DNA of 64,000 nucleotides, taken from Candidatus Poribacteria bacterium. GTDB lineage: Bacteria > Abyssobacteria > SURF-5. Shown here in pieces: positions 26,810 through 35,084 of this stretch. Every line of letters begins with the position of its first letter. The stretch's first letter is position 1. Location of the stretch: assembly GCA_016215705.1 (NCBI GenBank), contig JACRIR010000135.1, forward strand, positions 1-64,000. The letters are read 5' to 3'. The notes under the pieces are model-generated. The model was not told the DNA's origin and ran no database searches. It saw nothing but the letters and a program-made list of their open reading frames with translations. The position numbers were made by a program, and so were the translations under genes.

Positions 26810-27889
26810 TTATTGCATGTCTTTTACGCAGCGGAATCCGATGTCGGCGCTGCTTCCAACAGGTCTGAAATACATTCTGCGAGAGGTTCTCGCTCCGTCG
26901 GCGCTATAGAACCATGAGCCGCCGCGGATGACCTTGAACTCACCGGTCTCGGGGCCTGTAGGGCCCGTGGGAGGGCTGACCTTGTAGTAGTCTTTGCCCC
27001 ACCAATCGAAGCACCACTCCCACACATTGCCGGCCATGTCCTCGACTGCGTAGACGCTTCTGCCGCCGGCAAAGCTGCCCACCGGGGCGGCCTTCTTCTG
27101 GTTGTCGCTGAGGGACGCATTGCTCCACATGAGGCCGGCGCTGCTATCGGCCACATTTGCCAGCGCTATGGTGGGCTCGGCGTTTCCCCACGGATACACC
27201 CGGCCGTCGGTTCCTCGCGCCGCTTTTTCCCATTCAGACTCGGTAGGCAGTCGCTTTCCGGCCCACAGGGCATATGCGTTTGCATCATTCCAACTTACGC
27301 AGGCCACGGGATAGTTGGACATGTTATCTGCATTCGAGTCGGCGCCGTAAGGATGTTTCCATGTGGGCAAGGAGGCGTTTGAGGAGGCAGCCATTTCGGC
27401 GTCAGTGATGTAGCCGGTGGCATCCACGAACTTCTTGAACTGCTCGTTTGTAACTTCATATTTGTCGATGTAGAACCCGCGAAGACATACACCGTGAACG
27501 GGCGACTCATCTGGCTGCCCCGCTTCGGGCGTATTCCCCATGGTGAACGGGCCTGCTGCCACGTACACCATGCCCTCGGGAGCGGCCGCCATGCGCGCCT
27601 GAATCACTTGTGGCGCATCGACGGCGCACTGGCCGGTGGAAGGAGGAGGCGCCGGGGGAGCTGCAAGCGGCTCGGTTCTGACGGGAGCGGACGGCGCTTG
27701 CGTCGCCATCTCGCGACGTTTAGATTCGGCTTCTTTCGCGATCTTTGTTTGTTCGGTAGTCTGTTGCTCTTCTTCGCTCTTTCGTTCTTTATCAATGGAT
27801 CTCTGGTAGAAGAGACCACCGATGACCAAGAGGACGATGACTACCGCGATCGCGATAACCGTGGACTGCTTGCCTTGTTTTTCTTCCAT
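26810..27889 (-). CDS. Membrane-anchored FGE-like (SUMF1) domain protein without catalytic cysteines
   Basis: 359 residues. An N-terminal membrane helix (about 10-27, STVIAIAVVIVLLVIGGLF) is followed by a charged helical linker and an Ala/Pro-rich stretch, then an FGE-like domain from about residue 92: MVYVAAGPFTMGN, YIDKYEVTNEQFKKFVDATG, RLPTESEWEKAARGTDG and VEDMAGNVWEWCFDWWG. The terminal RGGSWFYSADGARTSRRMYF lacks the two active-site cysteines of FGE. It is paralogous to the 22.9 kb protein but with a different N-terminus. Convergent with the FHA gene. Confidence 0.85.
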   Translation of the reverse strand: MEEKQGKQSTVIAIAVVIVLLVIGGLFYQRSIDKERKSEEEQQTTEQTKIAKEAESKRREMATQAPSAPVRTEPLAAPPAPPPSTGQCAVDAPQVIQARMAAAPEGMVYVAAGPFTMGNTPEAGQPDESPVHGVCLRGFYIDKYEVTNEQFKKFVDATGYITDAEMAASSNASLPTWKHPYGADSNADNMSNYPVACVSWNDANAYALWAGKRLPTESEWEKAARGTDGRVYPWGNAEPTIALANVADSSAGLMWSNASLSDNQKKAAPVGSFAGGRSVYAVEDMAGNVWEWCFDWWGKDYYKVSPPTGPTGPETGEFKVIRGGSWFYSADGARTSRRMYFRPVGSSADIGFRCVKDMQ

Positions 27890-27993
27890 GGTCGAATCCC
27901 CTCAAAGTTTACCCGGACCCCCAGTGCAACTGTACTATCTATACTATCCGCAAAAATGCGGAATTGCAAGTGAGAGCGCTCGTAAGGGTCAAA

Positions 27994-28287
27994 TCAATTT
28001 GGAGAGAGGAACTGTCCCGTAATTCCGCAGACGCGAATTCGCAGGAGCAAGGCGAAAATGGGGCGCAAACAGAATCTCCGGATGATCGCGAAATCCACGT
28101 GGGCGCGGAATAAGTACAGCTTGAAAGCGTTGTTCAGCAAGTGCACGATCGCCACCATTAGAACCGCGAGTTTCACGTCATAGAAGATTGCGAACACCGG
28201 GGTCAGTGCGGTGCCGAGTCCGAAGCCTGTGAGAAGAGTCAGCACGGCCACGGGAAGCGTTACGGCAACGGTGACAATCGTCTCCAT
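27994..28287 (-). pseudogene. Truncated TauE/SafE-type permease
   Basis: The first roughly 72 residues (LTGFGLGTALTPVFAIFYD, then LKLAVLMVAIVHLLNNAFKLYLF-like helices) match the N-terminal half-repeat of the sulfite-exporter TauE/SafE family. The frame then continues into unrelated Arg-rich sequence and stops at 97 codons instead of the usual about 250. No continuation exists downstream before the FGE-like gene. It follows the PadR gene by 21 bases and was presumably its cotranscribed partner. Confidence 0.7.
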
Positions 28288-28308
28288 AAGGTATTTTATC
28301 TCCTCGCT

Positions 28309-28617
28309 TCATTGTGCCTTTTCCTCAAGCACTTCTTCAACCAGTTCCCGGATTTTTTCTTTGGCCTGTTCGAGGGCCCGCTTGCCTTTGGGCGTTGCGG
28401 CGTAATACTTGCGTATTTTGCCGCGAACAATCTCTCTCTCACAGGAAAGAAGTCGCTCGCGCTCCATCCGGTGAAGCAAAGGATAGAGCATGCCCGGGCT
28501 CAGGCGATATCCGTGCCGCCGCAGTTCTTTGAGCAAGGCGACCCCGTAGACTCGTTCCTTCGAGGCATGATAGAGCACATGGACTCGCACGGACCCTCGC
28601 AGGAATTCTTTTATCAT
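28309..28617 (-). CDS. PadR-family transcriptional regulator
   Basis: 102 residues. Winged-helix core VHVLYHASKERVYGVALLKELRRHGYRLSPGMLYPLLHRMERERLL with the PadR hallmark YxLLHRME, followed by KIRKYYAATPKGKRAL (wing) and a C-terminal helix. PadR proteins are usually ligand-responsive repressors of an adjacent transporter; the neighbour here is a truncated TauE/SafE gene. Three evenly spaced GATATY sites overlap its own promoter, which suggests autoregulation. Confidence 0.9.
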   Translation of the reverse strand: MIKEFLRGSVRVHVLYHASKERVYGVALLKELRRHGYRLSPGMLYPLLHRMERERLLSCEREIVRGKIRKYYAATPKGKRALEQAKEKIRELVEEVLEEKAQ

Positions 28618-28641
28618 CTTCTTGCTTGCCTTTCTTGAATA

Positions 28642-28697
28642 GATATCTGAGTCCGATATCGTAAACTGATATTACCATAGCATTGACATTATGGCAA
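28642..28697 (-). promoter_or_regulatory. PadR promoter with operator array (GATATY every 13 bp)
   Basis: Reading leftward: TTGCCA (28697-28692), 17 bases, TAATAT (28674-28669). GATATC, GATATC and GATATT start at 28642, 28655 and 28668, a strict 13-bp period. Neighbouring units form two dyads of the form ATATC-N7-GATAT. The third unit overlaps the -10 box. Confidence 0.65.
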
Positions 28698-28777
28698 GCA
28701 GATTCCTTATGCCGGTCACGGGGTTCCGACGGAGGAGTCGATGTTTCCGACAAGGTTCGACTTGCGCTCGCAAGGCC

Positions 28778-29953
28778 TCAATACCTGCAGTGTTCCTGAA
28801 ACGTTTCCCACATGGCGCGAAGGTTCTCGGGAGGAACGTCCGCCTGAACGTTATGAACTGCGGTGAACACGAAGCCACCGCCCGGCGCCAGGTCCTCGAT
28901 CCTGTGTTTGACTTCATCTTTGACCTGGGCCGGTGATCCGTGGGGAAGAACGTCCTGAGTATCGATTCCGCCTCCCCAGAACGAGAGCTCTTTCCCGAAC
29001 TCCCTTTTCAGGTCCTTTGTATCCATTCGCGCCGCGCTCACCTGAATCGGATTGAGGGCGTCGATTCCGGTTTCGATAAGGTGGGGAATTATGGCGCGTA
29101 TGCTTCCGCAAGAATGCAAGAGTACTTTCACTTCGGTCTTCGCTGTTTTCTTGATATGTGAGAAAAGTTTGGTGTGGCGCGGTTTTAGGAGTTTGCGGTA
29201 CAATTCCGGCGAGAACATCGGGCCGTTTTGTGTGCCGAGGTCATCACTGTGCAAGCAGACATCGATGTTTCCGCCAACTGTTTCGAGCACCCTTTCCCAC
29301 AATTGCATCTGGAATCCGTTAATGCGATCAAACAGGTCTTCCATGAGTGCAGGATTCAGCATCATGTCTACGAGAGTGTCTTCAATACCGTGCAGCAGGA
29401 GGGCCATATCGAATAGTCCGAGGCCGTACAGACTGAATACGACGGCGCAGCCCGTGTCGCGAAGTCGCTGAGCTTCCTCGCGGAGTCCCATAAATCTGCC
29501 GGCCTGTGCCGGGTCGGGCCACGGGAAGGCGGCCAGTCGCTGAGGAGTGAGGTCCCCCTTGAGCGGATGATCTACCGGGTCCATGTAGAGGCTTGAGGGG
29601 GGCTTTGCCCATTTGATGCCCCACTCGTCATGGACCACCATAGTTTCGTCCTCGAATTCGACTTTTGCTTCCGGTTCAGAGGGCAACTGGACGAGCGCTC
29701 CGCGCACGTCCACGCCGAGATGTCTGAGGATATTTTCGGGAATCTGCTTGAAGCCGCCAGCCTCCACATAGAAATTGTACAATGTATCGTCGGGCGTTTC
29801 TGCCAGCCCCATCAATTGGATCAATCTATCATACGCCTGAACCGTGATCCCAGTTTCGATTGAACTTCCGATGTCGAAGGGGATTTGGTCAGGCGCTCGG
29901 TGGTTGAGCGTGTCGAGCACTCTTTGTCTGGATGTAAAGGGGGTGACGTTCAT
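28778..29953 (-). CDS. Uroporphyrinogen decarboxylase-like methyltransferase (URO-D superfamily)
   Basis: 391 residues. RQRVLDTLNHRAPDQIPFD near the N-terminus and the HSCGSI...DALNPIQVSAARMD segment near 278-315 (metal-binding His/Cys) are typical of the MtaA/CmuA-like branch. These enzymes move methyl groups between corrinoid proteins and thiols rather than making haem. No corrinoid protein or methyltransferase partner is adjacent. It is the third gene of a leftward group with a PreA-like dehydrogenase and an amidohydrolase. Good GGAGGAAG ribosome site. Confidence 0.8.
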   Translation of the reverse strand: MNVTPFTSRQRVLDTLNHRAPDQIPFDIGSSIETGITVQAYDRLIQLMGLAETPDDTLYNFYVEAGGFKQIPENILRHLGVDVRGALVQLPSEPEAKVEFEDETMVVHDEWGIKWAKPPSSLYMDPVDHPLKGDLTPQRLAAFPWPDPAQAGRFMGLREEAQRLRDTGCAVVFSLYGLGLFDMALLLHGIEDTLVDMMLNPALMEDLFDRINGFQMQLWERVLETVGGNIDVCLHSDDLGTQNGPMFSPELYRKLLKPRHTKLFSHIKKTAKTEVKVLLHSCGSIRAIIPHLIETGIDALNPIQVSAARMDTKDLKREFGKELSFWGGGIDTQDVLPHGSPAQVKDEVKHRIEDLAPGGGFVFTAVHNVQADVPPENLRAMWETFQEHCRY

Positions 29954-30008
29954 TTCTTCCTCCCGACAGGTTGTACTGAGCAGATTGAAGCCTCACAGCG
30001 CGGCATAG

Positions 30009-30112
30009 CCGCAGCCAAACAGCACATATCGGGCGCGATGAATCGCGCCCCTACAGAATCTCTTGATTTATGTTTGTAGGGGCGCAATTCATTGCGCCCT
30101 CGTGATTTCCAT
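30009..30112. repeat. GTAGGGGCGC inverted repeat (unoccupied copy)
   Basis: Sequence around gggcgcgatgaatcgcgccc, ctacagaatctcttg and tgtaggggcgcaattcattg. A second, inverted copy at about 46315-46434 carries the same flanks, including the ccgcagccaaacag leader, but is interrupted by a GGGGACAC palindrome. Confidence 0.8.
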
Positions 30113-30164
30113 GTAGGGTGTCGTGCGAAATCACGACAAGAATTCACGATTTCAAACGTGAGTA

Positions 30165-31013
30165 CTACAGGTTCAAAACCTCATGTGCGGTTTTCCAGAG
30201 AATTCTTTCCTTATCCTCGTCGCTCAAGTTTGTGCATAGGAGCGTTTCAATGGCGCTTCTGGGTTTGATGAATGGAAAATCACTGCCAAACATCAGTTTC
30301 TCCGCGCCGATCTTCCTTATTATACACGAAGCGCTGTCTGATCCTTCAATTTCGATGAAAAAAGAAATGTCCGCAAACACGTTTTGGCGCCTTTTCATGA
30401 CATCTTGAGCCTCGTCAATGAAAGGAGTTCCGAGGTGGGCCATTATGATTTTCAGGCCCGCGAACTCGCGCGCCACGTCATCGACGTCTTTCGGATGTCC
30501 ATAGATGTCCATTCCCGGAATAGGGTCGAGGCCCGTGTGGAAAAGCACAGGGATGTTGCATGCCTGCGCTCTTTCATAGACCGGGAACATTCGCTTGTCG
30601 TTGACGTGGAACTGCTGCATACACTGGGGGAGTTTCAAGCCGGATAGTTCGTACACGCCGGCCATTCTCTCGAACTCTTCGAGTCGATCATCTTCCTCGG
30701 GGTGTACTCCTCCGAAACAGACAACGTTCTTGTGCTTGCGTTGAAGCTCCGCGAGCCATGCGTTGTATGAATAGAAATAGTAGTCGTCAGGTTTGGCCAT
30801 CAGCTTGAGATTCCTGGATTTGAACGGTATGGTGCTTTGCCATTCTTGAAGGATGACAAACTTGAGAACGTCGATATTGCGATACTCTTCAAACACGCTG
30901 TCGAGCGTCGGTCTGCAAACGGCCTTGAGGTTGCTGTGCGAACCGTAGTTCTCGATATATGCGTCAGCGACGTCATCCGGAAAGACATGAATGTGGACGT
31001 CTATCAGTTTCAT
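30165..31013 (-). CDS. Amidohydrolase (amidohydrolase_2 / ACMSD-like TIM barrel)
   Basis: 282 residues. The metal-binding DVHIHVF lies at the N-terminus (residues 4-10). A conserved His in VLFHTGLDP and another in IIMAHLGTPF follow, with GSDFPF near residue 240 completing the active site. This subfamily performs hydrolysis or non-oxidative decarboxylation of ring-derived acids. Start at the ATG preceded by GGGAGGAAG. It lies 29 bases after the PreA-like dehydrogenase gene, so the two are cotranscribed. Substrate unknown. Confidence 0.85.
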   Translation of the reverse strand: MKLIDVHIHVFPDDVADAYIENYGSHSNLKAVCRPTLDSVFEEYRNIDVLKFVILQEWQSTIPFKSRNLKLMAKPDDYYFYSYNAWLAELQRKHKNVVCFGGVHPEEDDRLEEFERMAGVYELSGLKLPQCMQQFHVNDKRMFPVYERAQACNIPVLFHTGLDPIPGMDIYGHPKDVDDVAREFAGLKIIMAHLGTPFIDEAQDVMKRRQNVFADISFFIEIEGSDSASCIIRKIGAEKLMFGSDFPFIKPRSAIETLLCTNLSDEDKERILWKTAHEVLNL

Positions 31014-31042
31014 AGGTGCTTCCTCCCGCAAGTCAGATAGCG

Positions 31043-32413
31043 CTAGACCAATCCCCATTTTTTCATTTGTCTGATGAATAAAAGGGCGTCAATCCGTCCT
31101 ATCTTCTTCTTGTTCATAAACCCTTTAAGTGCGCTTGCCTTTTCTGAATGTTTGTACTTGTCCATCAGCTTCTCCAATTCAACGATGTTATCCAAACTGA
31201 TGGCTTTAACGGGACACTTCAATACGCATAGGTTGCACGCCCTGCATTTTGCCTTTTCAATTACGGCCTTCTTATCTTTGACGGTTATGGCGTTTTCCGT
31301 GCATACCCTCGCACACGTTTCACAACCTGTGCAGAGGCCGGCATCAACCGCTGCGCACAAAACGCCGTAAAGGGTGTCTCGCGCGAGCATGAATTCGCCC
31401 AGAACGGAGGCGGGTATGCAATCCTTGCTTCCAATGCCAACTATTTGATCGAGGCGGGATAGCCCTCGGGCATCAAGATAGCTGTTTAGGTCCTTGAGAA
31501 TCTTTGAGATGACAGCGGGACCCTTGTCAAGAATCGCCGTCTGGAATTGGACGGTTGTCGCCCCGAGCGCCATGGCCTGCACGACGCCTTGATAGTCCCT
31601 GATCCCGCCGGAGGCCGAAAGCGCCGGATTCGTAGTGCCCAATGCGCTGCTGAAAACGGCCAATGCGGAATACGTCAACCTGTGGAGTTCGCCTTCCCAT
31701 CCGAATGAGGGTATGTGCGGGATCAACGGTTTGAGGGTTTCGAGGTCCACACCGGGGTTTTGATCGAGCTGACCTACGACGGTCAGGAAGTCGGGCAATC
31801 TGTTTGCGAGCTTCGAGCGGATCAAGCCGTTCAGTATCCGGGGCGAAACGTAGAGAGACACGGTTGACTTGACGCCCACCGGAATCGAGACAGCCTTCTT
31901 AGCGCACTTTATTATTTGCGCGTACACCTTCGGATCCAAGCTCGCGTTTTGGCCCGCGTATCTGTACAAGGTCGTGAATTCGGGCAGCGGGCAACAGAGG
32001 TCGAGTTCGATTGCGTCTGCGCCGGCGTCTTCAACGATCCTGGCGCTTTCCCGATAGCCGGCAAGGGACAGTCCCATGATACTCGCGATTATCGGGATAT
32101 TGAGATCCCTTTTCATTCTTTCGATCCGCTTTGCGGTCTCTGAGACGGGGACGTCCGAGAGAGTGGGCAGGCAAAGGAGAGTCCCATCCTTCAAGCTCAT
32201 GTATTTGTACGCGGGCTTGTAGGGGAATATGTCACTTCTGCCAACCCATCTCTCGTATTCCTTTTTCGTGAAGCCGGTTTTGGTGACAATGGCTCCTATC
32301 CCTGCCTCTTCAAGCTTCTTGATGTGCTCTGCGTTGGCGGTGATGGGTCCCGCCGATGCTATGAGCGGATTCGCCAGTTGCAGTCCCGCAAAATTCACGC
32401 TTAGGTTAGCCAT
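31043..32413 (-). CDS. Dihydroorotate dehydrogenase-like flavoprotein with two 4Fe-4S clusters (PreA-like)
   Basis: 456 residues. The FMN-binding TIM barrel (VNFAGLQLANPLIASAGP...LSASGGIRDYQGVVQAMALGA) resembles dihydroorotate dehydrogenase and the PreA subunit of dihydropyrimidine dehydrogenase. The C-terminal ferredoxin region contains CTGCETCARVC and CRACNLCVLKC. The combination suggests ferredoxin-coupled oxidation or reduction of a heterocycle rather than pyrimidine synthesis. Start at the ATG after AGGAGG. First gene of the MarR-linked operon, about 220 bases downstream of the tandem operator. Confidence 0.8.
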   Translation of the reverse strand: MANLSVNFAGLQLANPLIASAGPITANAEHIKKLEEAGIGAIVTKTGFTKKEYERWVGRSDIFPYKPAYKYMSLKDGTLLCLPTLSDVPVSETAKRIERMKRDLNIPIIASIMGLSLAGYRESARIVEDAGADAIELDLCCPLPEFTTLYRYAGQNASLDPKVYAQIIKCAKKAVSIPVGVKSTVSLYVSPRILNGLIRSKLANRLPDFLTVVGQLDQNPGVDLETLKPLIPHIPSFGWEGELHRLTYSALAVFSSALGTTNPALSASGGIRDYQGVVQAMALGATTVQFQTAILDKGPAVISKILKDLNSYLDARGLSRLDQIVGIGSKDCIPASVLGEFMLARDTLYGVLCAAVDAGLCTGCETCARVCTENAITVKDKKAVIEKAKCRACNLCVLKCPVKAISLDNIVELEKLMDKYKHSEKASALKGFMNKKKIGRIDALLFIRQMKKWGLV

Positions 32414-32632
32414 TTGTATTCCTCCTTCTGTTGTCCAAAACAGCTTTTTTTCACCGCAGAGGGTGCGGAGGAGCGCAGAGAAAAACGGCAAAAAGCCAAT
32501 GTGTTCAGTGCGCCCTGCGCACTCTGCGGTTAATGATTTGTGCAAGTTGTTTCGCCTTTGCAGTTCACGACAAAGAGGTTTCCTGGTTTGCATATGTCAG
32601 TGTTTCTCGATTCTGTTCGCTTTTTTTTAATA

Positions 32633-32672
32633 TAGAGACTCTAATATATAGACACTCTATGTATATGGCCAA
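32633..32672 (-). promoter_or_regulatory. Promoter with two tandem TAGAGT-TCTA operators
   Basis: Reading leftward: TTGGCC (32672-32667), 18 bases, TATATT (32648-32643). Two near-identical 11-bp palindromic sites occur on this strand: TAGAGTGTCTA (32659-32649, inside the spacer) and TAGAGTCTCTA (32643-32633, at the expected transcription start). Their start-to-start distance is 16 bp. The site lies immediately after the MarR gene and ahead of the PreA-like operon, so MarR is the likely repressor. Confidence 0.6.
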
Positions 32673-32679
32673 AAAAAAG

Positions 32680-33123
32680 TTATTTCTGAAGCGCGACGGC
32701 GGCGATCTTTTCCATTATATCCAGCAAGAACTTCTGTTCTTGTTCGTTCAGGACGTGGAGCCAGTTTTTGGTTACTTCCCGATGCACGTTTTCGTGTTCC
32801 CTGTATGCGAGTTTGCCTTTGTCTGTAAGCTTTGTGCTCACTACTCTTCTGTCCGATTTGCTTCGCGTCCTTTTGACTATGCCCTTCTTGACCAGCTTAT
32901 CTATCATGGTTGACATTGTGCTTTGCGCGACCTTTGCCTGTTCCGCGATTTGGCTGACCGTGCCTTCTTCCATGTTCCCGATGATTTCAATCGTGTGTAT
33001 TTCATGGAAGGTGAGGTCCTTCATGCTCCCGTTCTTTATCCCGTCGATCTCGCGAAGCATCAGATTCGAGTACACCACGGCGAGCAGCGCGTTGTATTTA
33101 TCTATTTTGTCGATGGGAATCAT
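32680..33123 (-). CDS. MarR-family transcriptional regulator
   Basis: 147 residues. Helical dimerisation termini flank a winged helix: LTFHEIHTIEIIGNMEEGTVSQIAEQAKVAQSTMSTMIDKLVKKGIV, then the wing RTRSKSDRRVVSTKLTDKG, which has the MarR-typical DRR motif. It probably represses the downstream PreA-like/amidohydrolase/URO-D operon in response to a small aromatic or heterocyclic ligand (inference). Its own promoter is consensus and carries no copy of the TAGAGT site, so it may be expressed constitutively. Confidence 0.92.
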   Translation of the reverse strand: MIPIDKIDKYNALLAVVYSNLMLREIDGIKNGSMKDLTFHEIHTIEIIGNMEEGTVSQIAEQAKVAQSTMSTMIDKLVKKGIVKRTRSKSDRRVVSTKLTDKGKLAYREHENVHREVTKNWLHVLNEQEQKFLLDIMEKIAAVALQK

Positions 33124-33156
33124 GAACCTTCTATCCTCAATTGTTTCGATGGTCTA

Positions 33157-33185
33157 ATTATATCATCCCATTGAATGGCTGTCAA
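33157..33185 (-). promoter_or_regulatory. Consensus promoter of the MarR gene
   Basis: Reading leftward: TTGACA (33185-33180), exactly 17 bases, TATAAT (33162-33157). This is a perfect sigma-70 consensus 34 bases before the marR ATG. Confidence 0.75.
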
Positions 33186-33382
33186 GGCCAGGCATTGATG
33201 AGTGATGACGAAAGAAGAGTCACGAGTCGTGGGTCGCGGGTCAAAGCAGAAGGGAAGCCAGTGACTGTTCTTAGATTGTCCGAAGCTTTGGCGAAGAATA
33301 CTTGGATTCGTCAGATTCGTGTTCCCACGCTTCTTAACTTTCGCCTTGCTCCTCTTGCCTTTCTCCTCGCGGTCGCAGCGAC

Positions 33383-33613
33383 TCAGCCGATATCAGCGAC
33401 CGAGACAACTTGTTTCTTGAATGGGCTCTTCTGCAAATCGTCGTAAAGCTTTCGGTCGGCGGTGACCATTTTGCCTTTTAGAAGGGCTGCTAATGCGACG
33501 TATAAGCAGTCGTAAATGCTCTGCCGCGTCCGGACGGCGATTGCGAAAGCGGAATCGAGGAACAATACGAACGAGTGGTCGTTCCTGTCGTTCCTTGCTC
33601 TTCCCGCCGGCAT
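33383..33613 (-). pseudogene. VapC/PIN-domain toxin, C-terminal remnant
   Basis: The 76-codon frame contains RQSIYDCLYVALAALLKGKMVTADRKLYDDL, the second half of a PIN-domain RNase with the conserved Tyr-Asp and TAD motifs. The N-terminal half, carrying the first catalytic Asp, and the antitoxin gene are missing. The upstream bases instead run into a Arg/Asp-rich stretch. Probably an inactive relic of a toxin-antitoxin locus. Confidence 0.65.
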
Positions 33614-33753
33614 CTGTTATATTATTCGGCATGGAATCTCTCTACCTTTTTGTGAAATTACGGGTGAATCGAGAGAGTTTGTTGAAAACCATGAAACAAA
33701 CCAGTGGCTAACGGCAGAAGCGGAACAAGACAAGGTAAAGGGAGGTAGATAGC

Positions 33754-34968
33754 ATGTTGAAGAAGCTGGTGGCAGGTGTGGGGACAGTGTTTCTAGTTGC
33801 CCAATTCGGCTGCGCTTCAACGGGGTCGTGGCCAAAGGAGAATCCGTGGCCGTCGTATCCGCCACCGGGCGCATATCCGGGGGTGGGCAGGCACGCCAGC
33901 GGATACTGGTGGATGCCGTCGAAGATCGGCCCGGCCAAAGGAACCGTGATTGAGCAGGGGAACAGGGGCGTTATTTTCTATGTGGGAGAGGCCGCTCCGG
34001 CGCCTGTGGCGGAAAAACCGAAGCCGCCGGAGGCCAAAGTGGTCGAAAGGATAATCTACAAGCCCATCCCGGTGAAGAAGGAAATCCAGGCTGATCGCTA
34101 TATTTTCCCCACGATAACCTTTGACGAAGGAAGCGCGGAACTGAAGGCGGAGCGCCTGAGGTTCGACGAGAAGAGAGGAAAATGGGGAGAGCTGCTTGCA
34201 AGCGGAACACAGATTGAGTATGCAGCCGAGCTTATAAAGAAGACCGGGTGTGAGATGATTTGGGTGGAGGGCAATATCGACTCCGCCGAGTCGGCGCAGA
34301 ACGCGAGCTTGGGCCAGGCGCGGGCCGAAAATGTGAAGAAGGCCATCGTGGAATTGGGAGTGAAGCCGGAAGTTCTGATTGTGAAGGACTACGGCCCCAC
34401 AAAGCCGATGGCAACCTCCGACACAGAGATTGGCCGAAAACTCAACCGCAGAGTGACCTTCACAATCATTCCACGGGGCGAGAGTCTCGAGCCTGAGACT
34501 TTGGTTCAGCCGCCCGCTCCGGAAGTCGGTCCGGGCGTCAAGGTCGTTGACAAGATAGTGGAGAAGGAAGTGGCAGTGCCTGAGTTGGTCATCACTGACC
34601 ACATCATTTTCTCCAACATCCATTTCGAGTTTGACAGGGCCAGGCTGACTCCTGAAGGGCTCGATAGCACCAGGAAAGCCGCCAAGCTGCTGAAAGTGGT
34701 CGAGGACGTAAACAAAGTGACTGTCGAAGGCCATTGCGACTTCAAGGGTACGGATGAATACAACGACAAGCTCTCGATGCGGCGCGCAAATACCGTCAAG
34801 AATGAGCTGGTAAAAGAGGGCGTGGCCGCTGAGAAGCTGGAAGCGATAGGATATGGCGAGAGCCGGCCAATCGCGGACAACGGCACAACGTTGGGTATGG
34901 CCCTCAACCGGCGGGTTGAATTCAAGCTGGGATACACAAAGCCGGAAAGCGAGAGAACCTGTAAATAA
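33754..34968 (+). CDS. OmpA-family envelope protein with two OmpA-like domains
   Basis: 404 residues. The signal peptide ends in QFGC near Cys20, a weak lipobox. A Pro-rich segment is followed by two OmpA-like peptidoglycan-binding modules: a divergent one (about 110-245, ITFDEGSAEL...NASLGQARAENVKKAIVELG) and a canonical one (about 285-395, FSNIHFEFDRARLTPEG...LSMRRANTVKNELVKEGV...NRRVEF). The second carries the Asp and Arg that bind diaminopimelate. It links outer membrane to cell wall. Strong GGGAGG ribosome site; a perfect terminator follows 25 bases after the stop codon. Confidence 0.88.
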   Translation: MLKKLVAGVGTVFLVAQFGCASTGSWPKENPWPSYPPPGAYPGVGRHASGYWWMPSKIGPAKGTVIEQGNRGVIFYVGEAAPAPVAEKPKPPEAKVVERIIYKPIPVKKEIQADRYIFPTITFDEGSAELKAERLRFDEKRGKWGELLASGTQIEYAAELIKKTGCEMIWVEGNIDSAESAQNASLGQARAENVKKAIVELGVKPEVLIVKDYGPTKPMATSDTEIGRKLNRRVTFTIIPRGESLEPETLVQPPAPEVGPGVKVVDKIVEKEVAVPELVITDHIIFSNIHFEFDRARLTPEGLDSTRKAAKLLKVVEDVNKVTVEGHCDFKGTDEYNDKLSMRRANTVKNELVKEGVAAEKLEAIGYGESRPIADNGTTLGMALNRRVEFKLGYTKPESERTCK

Positions 34969-34993
34969 GAAAAGGCAATTGTTGGATGAACCT

Positions 34994-35022
34994 AAAGGCC
35001 CCCTGATGAAGGGGGCCTTTCT
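34994..35022. terminator. Rho-independent terminator
   Basis: AAAGGCCCCC, a seven-base loop (TGATGAA), then GGGGGCCTTT followed by CTT. The 10-bp stem is perfect and begins and ends with A/T runs, so it may also serve the convergent rel gene. Confidence 0.9.
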
Positions 35023-35084
35023 TGTATCCGAGGAAAGGGCTCTTTGCCCTTTCGCGTTGCTCCTTTCGTCGCCTGCCTATTTTC

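Noticed and set aside
22888-27889. Active sulfatase-maturing enzymes
   Set aside because: Both FGE-like domains lack the catalytic cysteines, and no sulfatase gene is in the window.
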